Of a DNA stretch of 64,000 nucleotides, positions 52,904 through 61,575 are shown in pieces. The translations under genes were made by a program, and so were the position numbers. The notes under the pieces are model-generated. The model was not told where the DNA came from, did no database searches, and saw only the letters and a program-made list of their open reading frames with translations. How positions within the stretch are numbered: position 1 is the stretch's first letter; each line of letters starts with the position of its first letter. The DNA is from Psychromonas sp. Urea-02u-13. Lineage in GTDB: Bacteria > Pseudomonadota > Gammaproteobacteria > Enterobacterales > Psychromonadaceae. Location: positions 1 through 64,000 of the forward strand of contig NZ_PJBZ01000043.1 of assembly GCF_002835995.1 (NCBI RefSeq), given 5' to 3'.

Positions 52904-55023
52904 TGTTAGAGACAGTCATCACGGATAACACAATGCTCAACGAGCTAAAACAATGGAAAACCTTAGGTTTATTACGTGCGATTGATTACCACTTTGGACA
53001 GTTTATTGGTGAACTTGGCGCTGATAATTTAACCGTATTAAGTGCTACTTTTTGCAGTGAATATTTAGGCCTTGGGCATATTTGTCTACCGGTCGAAGAG
53101 ATAGCAAAACAGCTAAATGAGAAGTGTTTAAAAACAGAGACTGATTTTCAGACCTTTTGTGAAACGCATGATTTAAACTGCTTGTTGCAAAACCATTTCC
53201 CCGCAGGTAATAGCGAAACCCATGCTCGTTTAACCAATTCTAATTGCGTAAGCATTAAAGATGAAGAGACAAAAGCCCCTCTGAGCCTTGAATATGACGC
53301 GTTATATCTTCGTCGTTACGCACAGTTTGAGCAATTGATTGCCGATAAACTCCTACATCAACCAGAGATTATTATCACTGGTGATGTAAAAATGGAGTTA
53401 GATAAACTGTTTGCGGTTAATTACAACTATATCTATCAAGCTTATTGCCTTGATAAACAACAATCTTTAACACTGCTCTGTGAAAAATATTTGGATGTAT
53501 TAGCAGAAAATAGCTTAGATTGGACCGCTATTGAACACTGTTTTAAAGCGGCAAACAGCGCGCAGGACTTAGCTATTTTAGACCAATTAATTCCACTTGA
53601 AAGTCGTTGTGATTGGCAAAAAGTAAGTGCAGCCTTGGCACTTTGTAGTGCTCGCTGTGTTATTTCTGGAGGACCCGGTACGGGTAAAACAACCACCGTG
53701 ACTAAGTTACTGGCGCTGTTATTACAAGTGCGTGAAGATCTCAACATTAAAATGGTGGCGCCTACGGGTAAAGCGGCTGCGCGATTAACCGAATCAATTA
53801 CCCATGCGTTAGAGGATTTAGACGTTGATCAAAGTATCAAAGACAGAATCCCTACTCAAGCAAGTACCATTCATCGTTTATTAGGCGTAAAGGCAAACAG
53901 TAACCACTTTCGCCATAATGAAGCGAAGCGTTTAAATTTAGATTTATTACTGGTGGATGAAGCCTCGATGGTTGATTTACCTTTAATGGCCAAATTGTTA
54001 ATGGCACTACCTGAGCATGCGCGTTTAATTTTACTTGGCGATAAAGATCAACTTGCTTCTGTGGAAGCGGGTGCCGTATTAGGGGATATCTGTGCATTTA
54101 TCAATTCAGGTTATAGCGAGAAAAAAGCCAAGCAACTGGTTTCATTAACGGGTTTTGATAGTTTGCTTAATACACAAAATAGCGCGCCTAAGAATAACGC
54201 TGGCATGGCTGATAAATTATGTTTATTGAAAAAAAGTTACCGTTTTGATCAATACTCCGGCATTGGTTATTTAGCAGCTGCCATCAATCAAGGCAAAGCA
54301 AGTGCGAAACAGGTACTTGCACTGTGTGAAAAATACGACGACCTGAGTCATTATGCCAATAACGACAGTAGCCATGAATTATTAAGTCAGTTGATCGCCA
54401 CAGGATATGCCACCTATCTTAAAAATATTGCACAAGTGACCGTGGACAACCGCGATTTACCAAAAAAGTTATTAAAGCAGTTTAGCCAATTTAAGATTCT
54501 ATGTGCTATTCGGGAAGGCGATTGGGGCGTGATGGGTTTGAATCAATTGGCTGAAACCGTGTTAAACAAAGCGGGGCTTATCACGCTTAATAGTGATAAC
54601 AACCAGCTCGCGAATAACTGGTATGTTGGCCGACCTGTGATGATAACCCAAAATAATTATCATCTAGGTCTGTACAATGGTGATATTGGTCTGTGTTTAT
54701 TAGATGAAAATAATCAACTACGTGTCTATTTCCAGATGGCAGATGGTGAGGTTTATGATTTTCAGCCGAGTCGACTGCCGAGCCATGAAACTGTATTTGC
54801 AATGACAGTGCATAAAAGCCAAGGGTCTGAATTTGAACATACGGTATTAGCCTTGCCACAAACGCAAATACCGGTTGTCACCCGTGAGCTTATTTATACG
54901 GGTATTACCAGGGCTAAAAAACAACTAACACTGTTTGCCGATTTGCCTTTAATGGCGCGAGCGATCAAAGATAAAACATTACGTTTTAGCCGTTTGGTTG
55001 AGCGTTTACAAGCGGAACAATAG
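52903..55023 (+). CDS. recD: Exodeoxyribonuclease V subunit alpha (RecD)
   Basis: This 706-residue SF1 helicase is about 100 residues longer than E. coli RecD (608), with extra sequence mainly in the N-terminal part. Walker A GGPGTGKTTT is near 253, Walker B LLLVDEASMVDLPL near 349, and FAMTVHKSQGSEFEHT near 634. It provides the 5'-3' motor. The following PPOX gene starts 2 bp after its stop codon. Confidence 0.93.
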   Translation: MLETVITDNTMLNELKQWKTLGLLRAIDYHFGQFIGELGADNLTVLSATFCSEYLGLGHICLPVEEIAKQLNEKCLKTETDFQTFCETHDLNCLLQNHFPAGNSETHARLTNSNCVSIKDEETKAPLSLEYDALYLRRYAQFEQLIADKLLHQPEIIITGDVKMELDKLFAVNYNYIYQAYCLDKQQSLTLLCEKYLDVLAENSLDWTAIEHCFKAANSAQDLAILDQLIPLESRCDWQKVSAALALCSARCVISGGPGTGKTTTVTKLLALLLQVREDLNIKMVAPTGKAAARLTESITHALEDLDVDQSIKDRIPTQASTIHRLLGVKANSNHFRHNEAKRLNLDLLLVDEASMVDLPLMAKLLMALPEHARLILLGDKDQLASVEAGAVLGDICAFINSGYSEKKAKQLVSLTGFDSLLNTQNSAPKNNAGMADKLCLLKKSYRFDQYSGIGYLAAAINQGKASAKQVLALCEKYDDLSHYANNDSSHELLSQLIATGYATYLKNIAQVTVDNRDLPKKLLKQFSQFKILCAIREGDWGVMGLNQLAETVLNKAGLITLNSDNNQLANNWYVGRPVMITQNNYHLGLYNGDIGLCLLDENNQLRVYFQMADGEVYDFQPSRLPSHETVFAMTVHKSQGSEFEHTVLALPQTQIPVVTRELIYTGITRAKKQLTLFADLPLMARAIKDKTLRFSRLVERLQAEQ

Positions 55024-55024
55024 A

Positions 55025-55636
55025 ATGATTGATATTACTAATGAAGCACAATTACGCGATATTATTGGCACGCCTAACCCGATGGCGAGTAAAAAGATCT
55101 ATCCATTTTTGAACCCACGTATGCTCGATTTTATTGAAAAATCGCCTCTACTGATGTTATCAACGGTTGATGAGTTTGGCTTTCCGACTATCTCCCCTAA
55201 AGGCGATAAACCCGGTTTTGTAAAAGTGAATAAACAGGGCCAATTACTGATTCCTGAATTACGTGGTAACAAACTCGCATTTTCATTAAATAATATTCTT
55301 CAGCATCCACAGGTGGCACTGTTTTTATTAGTGCCGGGCAGCATGGAAACACTGCGCATACACGGTGAGTGTAAATTAGTGACGGGCGAGCTGATTTGTA
55401 AAAAATTAGCATCAGATTCTCATAACGCGCTATTGGTCTTAGAGATAACCGTTAAAAATGCTTATTTCCATTGCGCCAAAGCTTTATTACGTAGCCAACT
55501 CTGGGAAAGTAATACTTGGCCGGATCCGATTAAAATCTCCTTTGGCAGGGAGATTTCTGAGAATAGTGGGGCCGATGATCAATTTATTAAACAGGTTGAT
55601 GAAGCCGTCGCAGGGCGTTATGTCACTGACCTATAA
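55025..55636 (+). CDS. PPOX-type FMN-binding protein (MSMEG_1061-like)
   Basis: This 203-residue protein starts at the ATG at 55025, two bases after recD; the longer in-frame extension into recD is rejected. It has the pyridoxamine-5'-phosphate-oxidase-like split barrel (LLMLSTVDEFGFPTISPKGDKPGFV near 41-65). The family binds FMN or F420 and its role is often unknown. It is probably co-transcribed with recCBD, without a clear functional link. Its ribosome site is weak, in line with translational coupling. Confidence 0.8.
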   Translation: MIDITNEAQLRDIIGTPNPMASKKIYPFLNPRMLDFIEKSPLLMLSTVDEFGFPTISPKGDKPGFVKVNKQGQLLIPELRGNKLAFSLNNILQHPQVALFLLVPGSMETLRIHGECKLVTGELICKKLASDSHNALLVLEITVKNAYFHCAKALLRSQLWESNTWPDPIKISFGREISENSGADDQFIKQVDEAVAGRYVTDL

Positions 55637-55684
55637 AAGTATCCATCACTTTATTACCTGAGTTTTGGGTAGAAAGGATTATTA

Positions 55685-56152
55685 ATGACACCAGCAACAA
55701 AATTATTAAAAAAACAAAAAATAGCCTTTACCTTGCATGAATATATACACGATAAAAACAGTGCCTCTTATGGATTAGAAGCCGTTGAAAAGCTGGGCAT
55801 TAGCAGCGAATGGGTCTTTAAAACCTTAGTGGTTGCATTGGATAATGGTGAGCTAGTGGTTGCGATTTTACCGGTGGCTGAAAAATTAAGCATGAAATTA
55901 GTGGCAAAAACCTTTAGCGCTAAAAAAGTGCAGATGGCAGATAAAGAAGATGTTTTGCGCTCAACGGGTTATGTGATGGGAGGCGTCAGCCCACTCGGAC
56001 AGAAAAAACGTTTAAAAACAGTGATCAATAGCAGTGCCTTTGATGTTGAAAATATATTTGTCAGTGCTGGAAAACGTGGTCTTGAAGTACAGTTAAAAGC
56101 AATCGATTTACAGTCTTGCCTCGGTGCAAAAAAAGAAAATATTTGCTTATAA
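55685..56152 (+). CDS. ybaK: Cys-tRNA(Pro) deacylase YbaK
   Basis: This 155-residue YbaK/EbsC-family editing protein removes cysteine mischarged on tRNA-Pro. It shows the family blocks VFKTLVVALDNGELVVAILP (near 40-59) and YVMGGVSPLGQKK near 98-110. GAAAGGA precedes the ATG. It lies 48 bp after the PPOX gene. Confidence 0.92.
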   Translation: MTPATKLLKKQKIAFTLHEYIHDKNSASYGLEAVEKLGISSEWVFKTLVVALDNGELVVAILPVAEKLSMKLVAKTFSAKKVQMADKEDVLRSTGYVMGGVSPLGQKKRLKTVINSSAFDVENIFVSAGKRGLEVQLKAIDLQSCLGAKKENICL

Positions 56153-56234
56153 AATGTCCTTTCTCTTTAGGGCTGACTTATGTTAATCTCGCCTTTTTTA
56201 ATCCTAACCCTTTTTTGACAGCGAGAGTAGAGCA

Positions 56235-56849
56235 ATGGCCGAACAGTTTTTTACACTGTACTTAAAAATATTTTTTATGATGACACCTTTCTTTGTTTTA
56301 TCACTGTTTTTAACCATGAGTAAAAACTTGACTAAACCTGAGAAGAAACAGGTCATTTTAAAAGTGACCATTGCTGTCATTGTCTCTGGCCTGGTATTTT
56401 TATTGTTCGGTAAATATATATTTAGTATGTTTGGTATTACGCTTGATGCTTTTAAAATTGGCGCTGGTACAGTGTTATTTTTAAGTGCATTGGATATGAT
56501 CCGTGGTGATAATGACGTTGAAAGTAGCGAAACAAGAAGCAGTGATTTTAATCGTAATGATTTTGCGATCGTGCCTCTTGCAATACCGAGTGTGGTTGGC
56601 CCTGGTCTGATTGGTGTCCTGATGGTCTACGGTGCTGAAATATCTGGTCCCGTTGAAACAACACTGGTCTCGTTATCACTGATTGCCGCTGCTGTTTCGC
56701 TGGCGGGAGTCTTATTGATTGCGAATAAACTCCAGCATTTAATGGGTAAGCAAGGTTTGGAAATATTACCTAAAATTACAGGTTTATTTGTTTCTGCCAT
56801 TGGCGCACAAATTATTTTTTCAGGTATACAAGGTTTTTTAAACCTCTAA
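56235..56849 (+). CDS. MarC-family membrane protein (UPF0056)
   Basis: This 204-residue inner-membrane protein has about six hydrophobic segments and the MarC blocks LALPSVVGPG-like (AIPSVVGPGLIGVLM near 115) and KITGLFVSAIGAQIIFSGI at the C terminus. Function in the family is not settled. AGAGTAGAG precedes the ATG. Confidence 0.88.
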   Translation: MAEQFFTLYLKIFFMMTPFFVLSLFLTMSKNLTKPEKKQVILKVTIAVIVSGLVFLLFGKYIFSMFGITLDAFKIGAGTVLFLSALDMIRGDNDVESSETRSSDFNRNDFAIVPLAIPSVVGPGLIGVLMVYGAEISGPVETTLVSLSLIAAAVSLAGVLLIANKLQHLMGKQGLEILPKITGLFVSAIGAQIIFSGIQGFLNL

Positions 56850-56875
56850 AAACCTATAAACGGTAAGGTTCAAAT

Positions 56876-57043
56876 ATGAAAGAATTAACGGGTAAATGGC
56901 GTTTGTGGATGGATCGTGGTGTTGAAATACAAGTACAAGAAAGTCAAGATGGAGAGCTAGTCTGGCGTGAAGCGGGTGGCAATGACTTACTTGAACGTTT
57001 GAAGTTTAAAGTGTCGTGGCAATTTGTCGGTTGCCACGAATAG
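56876..57043 (+). CDS. 55-residue protein of unknown function
   Basis: An ATG at 56876, with TAAGG about 8 nt upstream, opens 55 codons: MKELTGKWRLWMDRGVEIQV at the N terminus and a C terminus ending KVSWQFVGCHE. It contains four tryptophans and mixed charged residues, which is unlike random sequence in this A+T-rich window. I do not recognise it. It starts 26 bp after the MarC gene and may be in the same transcript, with an inverted repeat 20 bp downstream that could be the terminator. Confidence 0.75.
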   Translation: MKELTGKWRLWMDRGVEIQVQESQDGELVWREAGGNDLLERLKFKVSWQFVGCHE

Positions 57044-57063
57044 GAAAGCGTTAAGGCTTTAGT

Positions 57064-57110
57064 GCTAGAAGGCTAGAAGGCTTGAAGCAAAGACTTTCTA
57101 GCATTCTAGC
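57064..57110. terminator. Long inverted repeat between convergent genes
   Basis: The arms GCTAGAAGGCTAGAAGG (57064-57080) and 57094-57110 pair at 16 of 17 positions, including one G-T pair, with a 13-nt loop. The arms themselves contain a repeated CTAGAAGG. It is probably a terminator without a T tract, or a dispersed hairpin element. Confidence 0.55.
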
Positions 57111-57124
57111 TTTCCAGCTATCAG

Positions 57125-57490
57125 TTAACAGATGCCTGTTGGTAATTTAGCATCTGACCAGATGGCATATTCATTGCCATTTGGGTCGGTAAAGTGGAAA
57201 CGAATACCGCCCGGAAAAGCAAAAACGGGTTTAATGATGTCACCGCCTGCTTTAACAATCTCACTTTCTGTTTGGCTAATATTATCACTGTAAAGCACGG
57301 GTAATATCGAACCAGTGGCCGTTGTACAGGTTAAATCTGGGTGGAAATAAAATCCGCCATTAACGCCAGCTCCCCAAAATACCATATACTCAGGGCCGTA
57401 ACTCTCAAACGTCCAACCAAATACTGCGCTAAAAAAGTCTTTTGTTACTTCCATATTTTTACTTGGGATTTCTAGATAATCAATTTTCAT
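57125..57490 (-). CDS. VOC family (glyoxalase/bleomycin-resistance fold) protein
   Basis: This 121-residue VOC protein has MKIDYLEIPSKNMEVTKDFF at the N terminus, FGWTFESYGPEY near 24, and FTDPNGNEYAIWSD near 100-113. The fold supports metal-dependent reactions or ligand binding; the substrate is unknown. It is the last gene of the minus-strand series and starts 15 bp after the broken kinase copy. AACTAGGAG lies before its start. Confidence 0.88.
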   Translation of the reverse strand: MKIDYLEIPSKNMEVTKDFFSAVFGWTFESYGPEYMVFWGAGVNGGFYFHPDLTCTTATGSILPVLYSDNISQTESEIVKAGGDIIKPVFAFPGGIRFHFTDPNGNEYAIWSDAKLPTGIC

Positions 57491-57504
57491 TAATGCACTC
57501 CTAG

Positions 57505-58486
57505 TTAATATTTATTTAACGGTATTACAATTTGTACTGTTGCACCTTGATCTGGCACCAAAACATTTAAGGTTGCTAAAGGGTGATGTAGCGTTAAACG
57601 TGCTTGAATATTTTTAAGCGCAATCGACTCCTGCTCGGGTTTTTCCTCAACACTTACCTCTGCATGTACCTCTGCACTTACCTCTGCAAAACCAACGCCA
57701 CTATCTGCAACTTCAATGATCAATTTCTCCAAGGTTTGTTTAATGGTTAATGTGATTAATCCTTGGTGCCCTTGAGGGGCAAGTCCGTGTGCAATTGCAT
57801 TTTCAATAAGCGGTTGAATCAGTAACGGAGGCAGGCTTATATCTTTTAACTTTTCATCTGTTTTTTCAATAAAACGAATATACGGGAAACGTGTTTGTTG
57901 GACTGCTATATAGGCGTTAATGAGTGTTAACTCATTGGCGATGGTGCCTTTAGTGGTTTGCGTGGAAGGCAGTGATTGGCGCAGAAAAAAGGTGTAGTCG
58001 GTTAACAAGTGTTCCGCTTTTTTGGGGTCACTGGTGATATATTGTTTGATATTAGCCAAGGTATTAAACAGGAAATGGGGATTGATTTGCGCTTGTAATA
58101 AGAGAAGTTTATTTTCTTATCTTTGTACTGGAAAAGTAGCATCACGGGCATGGAAATAATGGCGACTAAAATAATCAGTTCAGGTAAAGTAAAGAGGTCT
58201 GGTCGTGGAGAAAGTTAATGCCAATTAAACTTGCGAGTAAAACAGGGACAGGTAAGAAATAATAGAGCTTTTTATAATCTGTTTTAAAGGGGGGATGAAG
58301 CACTTTTGCGGTTTGAATGATAGTAACAATGGTGAGGCCGATGCTTTGTGAGGCTAAAAATTGTGTTAATACATCAACGTTTGAATTAAGAATAAAAATA
58401 ACAATAATGCAATTGACGATGAAGGTTATTTGTACCGCTTGCACAATTTCTTGCACATCTTCCTTGGTGATAATTACAGCTTCCAT
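57505..58486 (-). pseudogene. Degraded LytS-type histidine kinase, second copy
   Basis: The N-terminal membrane part (58175-58486, starting MEAVIITKEDVQEIV) aligns with the kinase at 59301-60340. It then shifts frame: continuation PELIILVAIISMPV lies in the +1 frame. The coding then lacks about 25 codons compared with the first copy, between the FQYKDK and KLLLLQAQINPHFLFNTL segments. The phosphoacceptor His motif survives only in a frame cut off from the start. The downstream part (57505-58059) retains LLIQPLIENAIAHG and other ATP-binding features. Its apparent start is an internal TTG. It cannot make a whole kinase. Confidence 0.85.
57653..57688. repeat. Three 12-bp tandem repeats in the kinase pseudogene
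   Basis: CTTACCTCTGCA, TGTACCTCTGCA and CTTACCTCTGCA follow one another. In the minus-strand frame they encode an AEVS/AEVH/AEVS series in the ATPase domain. The first kinase copy lacks this at the same place. Confidence 0.85.
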
Positions 58487-58576
58487 AGCTTTCTCATTTG
58501 TAAGTTCCGTTTTTTTGCTATTTTATTGACTTTACCTGTGGGTTGCAAGCTCAGTGATCATAAGAGGAACGAAAGA

Positions 58577-59326
58577 TCAGCGTGTTTTAAAGCGATGAAT
58601 ATGAGCTCGGCTGACGGTTAGTTTTTCGAGAGGATTCGACAGTGTTAATTCCAATCGACCGGTTAAGGTTTTTTTACTGTATTTAATCTGCTTTATATTA
58701 ACAATACTATTACGATGAACACGCCAAAATTGCTGCCCATCCAACTCTTTTTCTAATTCTATTAATGTTTTACTGATTAAAAAGGTGTTATCAAGCGAGA
58801 TCACTTTTACATATTTCTGCTCGCTCACAAAGCAACACACATCATTAATATTGAGAAGCTGTGTGTGATTGCCTTTTTGTACCGGTAAGCATTGTAAAGT
58901 TTCGGGCGTTGCTGGCAAAGAAGGCGTGGCTAAACGCATTTTTAAGCGTGTAATGGTGTCGGCTAATCGTGCCTTGCAAAGTGGTTTGAGCAGATAGTCG
59001 CAGACATTAAATTTAAACGCATCTAAGGCATGATTCGGATAAGCCGTTACTAATACAATTAAGGTTTCTATTTTATGTTGAGCACAATACTCCGCTATTT
59101 CTAGCCCGGTTTGATAGGGCATCGAAATATCCAAAAAGGCAATATCAATGTTATTAGTCATTAATGCATTTTGTGCGCTTCGCCCCTCAGGGAAAATATC
59201 CGTAATGGTTAATTCGGGCCATAGCGTCTTTAAGGATTTTTCAAGCACCTTCGCTAAAGGGTGTTCATCTTCTGCAATAATGGCGGTGAGCATTGCGCTT
59301 TTAGTCGGGTATTGTGATGGTTGCAT
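58577..59326 (-). CDS. LytTR-family response regulator
   Basis: This 249-residue regulator has a receiver domain (IIAEDEHPLAKVL near 16; phosphoacceptor D66 in FLDISMP; VTAYPNHALDAF; LLKPL) and a C-terminal LytTR DNA-binding domain (about 145-245; FWRVHRNSIVNIKQI). The ATG at 59326 follows AGGGAGG by 5 nt and overlaps the end of the first kinase copy by 26 bp, so it depends on that reading frame for coupling. It looks intact while both nearby kinases are broken. Confidence 0.9.
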   Translation of the reverse strand: MQPSQYPTKSAMLTAIIAEDEHPLAKVLEKSLKTLWPELTITDIFPEGRSAQNALMTNNIDIAFLDISMPYQTGLEIAEYCAQHKIETLIVLVTAYPNHALDAFKFNVCDYLLKPLCKARLADTITRLKMRLATPSLPATPETLQCLPVQKGNHTQLLNINDVCCFVSEQKYVKVISLDNTFLISKTLIELEKELDGQQFWRVHRNSIVNIKQIKYSKKTLTGRLELTLSNPLEKLTVSRAHIHRFKTR

Positions 59327-60340
59327 CCGTGCCTCCCTGTGTCTTTTGTAACACCGATAAACTGGCGTTTTTATGTGTTAGTTGTAAACGCGCCTGAATA
59401 TTTTTTAACGCCACCCCGTTATTATTTTCATTACCTTTTTTATTACTTTTTTTGTTTTTATCACGACTATCAAGTCCAACACCATCATCAGTGACGATGA
59501 TCTGTAATTGTTGCTTCTGTTGCTTAATGTGTAATGTTATTTTTCCTTGATTACCCTGTGGTGCTAACCCGTGAATTAAGGCGTTCTCGATTAACGGCTG
59601 AATGAGCAAAGTGGCAATGGGTACTGCAGTAGAGGATCTTGTATATTTTTAACAAAGGTGACGTTAGGGAAACGTGTTTGTTGGATGGCCATGTATGCAT
59701 CAATCAAGGCGACTTCGTCGGCTAATGAACCTGTTTTTTGTTGCGTAGTTTTCAAACTATGGCGCAAAAATTGCGTGTAATCATTGAGCAGTTGCTTGGC
59801 TTTATCGGGAAAGTCATCAATATAGGCATCGATATTAGCGAGTGTATTAAACAGGAAATGCGGGTTGATTTGTGCTTGTAATAATAACAGCTTACTTTCT
59901 AGCAAGGCTTGTTCGCTCTGTGTGCGTTTTATTTGTTCCTGCTGTAATGAGATTTTCGATTTCTTCTCATTATTACGATATTGAAAAACAAACAGTGCCG
60001 GTAAAGTGATAATAAAAATGAGGCCGTATAGCTCCAATAGGCTTGTATATTGTCCAACAAAGTTATGCCCGATAAGGGTGGCGATTAATACTGGAAAGGG
60101 CATAAAGAAATACTGATATTTAAACTCTAAAACAAGTATGGGAAAAAACACATTGGCAATATGAATAATACTTACAATGGTTAAGCCGATACTTTGTGCG
60201 GCTAAAAACTGCTCGATAAAAGTAGATTCAGAGATCATCAAACTATTAAATACGGCAATCAGTGTATTAATGCAAAAAGTGATTTTCACCGATTGTATTG
60301 CCTCGGTAATATCTTCTTTATTGATGGTTATATTTTCCAT
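59301..60340 (-). pseudogene. LytS-type histidine kinase, first copy, with a single-base frameshift
   Basis: The first part (60340 to about 59620) encodes a membrane domain with four or so hydrophobic segments, a coiled linker and the phosphoacceptor H161 in QAQINPHFLFNTLANI. It ends in frame with PLCSFSR and a stop. One base upstream the frame resumes with LLIQPLIENALIHGLAPQG and runs to 59301. The second copy reads LPPLLIQP at this place, so a C or T is missing near 59617. Sequencing error, real inactivation and recoding are all possible; only reads can decide. It overlaps the OM-barrel gene by 13 bp and the regulator gene by 26 bp. Confidence 0.85.
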
Positions 60341-61575
60341 TGTAATCCTATTTGTACTCTATTTTGCCATGGGATGCGTTTGAATTCTGTTTCTGATGTG
60401 CCCGATGCAAGTTCCATTGATAACCAACCGCTGAGATTAAAGGTCGCGAGATACTCGTATTTTAATTGTGATAATGCACTGATATCTCCACCTATAAAGC
60501 TGTTCGCGGTGATGATGTGATCTTCAAGTGTGTATTGTAATTGCGCAAAAAGGTAATGTTGTTGATAGGCTTGTGTATAAAGCTCAATCAAATGATTTTG
60601 ATACTGTTGTGCTTGTTGCAGTGATTGAGGCTGAAAGTCGTTGATGGCGTTTATTTGAGTCTGGGATAGTTTCTCTTTTTGATAACTGTATTCCATTAAT
60701 AGCTGTAAATGTGTTGATGTCCAAACACTGCCAATAACACCTTTAGGCAACCATTGATCCTCTTCTGCTTGGCCATTGTAATGAGGCGCGATGGTTAATG
60801 TGCTGTCGGAAAATTGATCTCGCCACACACTACCTCGACGGGTAAAAATACTGCCGTGGAATTCCCAACTATTACCGACGACATAAGTAAAGGTCGCGCC
60901 TAACCCAATATTATTTCCCTCATATTGTTGAAGCATGAAGCTACTTGATAACGCGAAATAGTCTTTTTGTAAAACCAGTGCCCATTGCTTTAGATTTTCA
61001 GTGGCGACACTATTACCTTCAAGCGCGAGTAATAAACTCAGGTAATAATCATCTAACCACAGTGAAACATTGGCCATTTGTAACCCCTGTGTTGAAGCAA
61101 AGTCATCAAAGGGATTATTAGTGGACTCAAAAAATCCAACACTGCGCAGTGCATAACCCGGATCAAGCGCGCTATTAAATTGCCCTAGTTGCCAAAAGTC
61201 ATTTTCACTGGCTAATAAACTAAAAGAATAGGAAAGTTCACTTAATTTAAATTGAGTGTCACTTTGCAGCCCATGACTGTCATTTCCTGTCTGTGTTGGT
61301 GGCTGATAAAGTTGGTTATCTAAGCGCCAGACTGCAATAAGCGATTGATATTGATGATCGCTAATAAGGGTACTTTCACTTAAAACACTGCCCATTGTCG
61401 TGGCGACTTTATGATGAGAAAGACGCGTTGCGAGCGTGGCACGATGATCCACGTCTTGCCACTTTGCTTGTGTTAATACGAACCGATCATCAGAAAATAG
61501 ATCGTCAGCAAACCGATCATCCGCAAACAAAGATGGCATGTAACTCAATAGCAGCACTGCTAACAACGTTTTCAT
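60328..61575 (-). CDS. Predicted outer-membrane beta-barrel protein of unknown family
   Basis: This 415-residue exported protein has a signal peptide (about 1-18, ending LFA) and then alternating polar/hydrophobic strands rich in Y, W, Q, S typical of beta-barrel walls, ending VQIGLQWKI. No known porin family was recognised. Just after the signal peptide lies a DDRFADDLFSDDRF segment produced by three 15-bp repeats. Its start overlaps the LolA-like gene by 4 bp and its end overlaps the kinase by 13 bp, so it is in the operon. It may be the outer-membrane partner of the exporter (inference). Confidence 0.75.
   Translation of the reverse strand: MKTLLAVLLLSYMPSLFADDRFADDLFSDDRFVLTQAKWQDVDHRATLATRLSHHKVATTMGSVLSESTLISDHQYQSLIAVWRLDNQLYQPPTQTGNDSHGLQSDTQFKLSELSYSFSLLASENDFWQLGQFNSALDPGYALRSVGFFESTNNPFDDFASTQGLQMANVSLWLDDYYLSLLLALEGNSVATENLKQWALVLQKDYFALSSSFMLQQYEGNNIGLGATFTYVVGNSWEFHGSIFTRRGSVWRDQFSDSTLTIAPHYNGQAEEDQWLPKGVIGSVWTSTHLQLLMEYSYQKEKLSQTQINAINDFQPQSLQQAQQYQNHLIELYTQAYQQHYLFAQLQYTLEDHIITANSFIGGDISALSQLKYEYLATFNLSGWLSMELASGTSETEFKRIPWQNRVQIGLQWKI
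61481..61525. repeat. Three 15-bp tandem repeats near the start of the barrel protein
   Basis: Units at 61481-61495, 61496-61510 and 61511-61525 share AACCGATCATC-AGCA-type sequence. In the minus-strand frame they encode DDRFA, DDLFS and DDRF-like segments next to the signal peptide cleavage site. Confidence 0.8.

Noticed and set aside
54998-55024. Longer start of the PPOX gene inside recD
   Set aside because: It gives a non-conserved extension; the ATG at 55025 follows recD directly and fits the family.
57505-58059. The kinase C-terminal ORF as a free-standing ATPase gene
   Set aside because: Its start is an internal TTG in the NTLANI segment of a kinase, so it is a fragment of the broken second copy.
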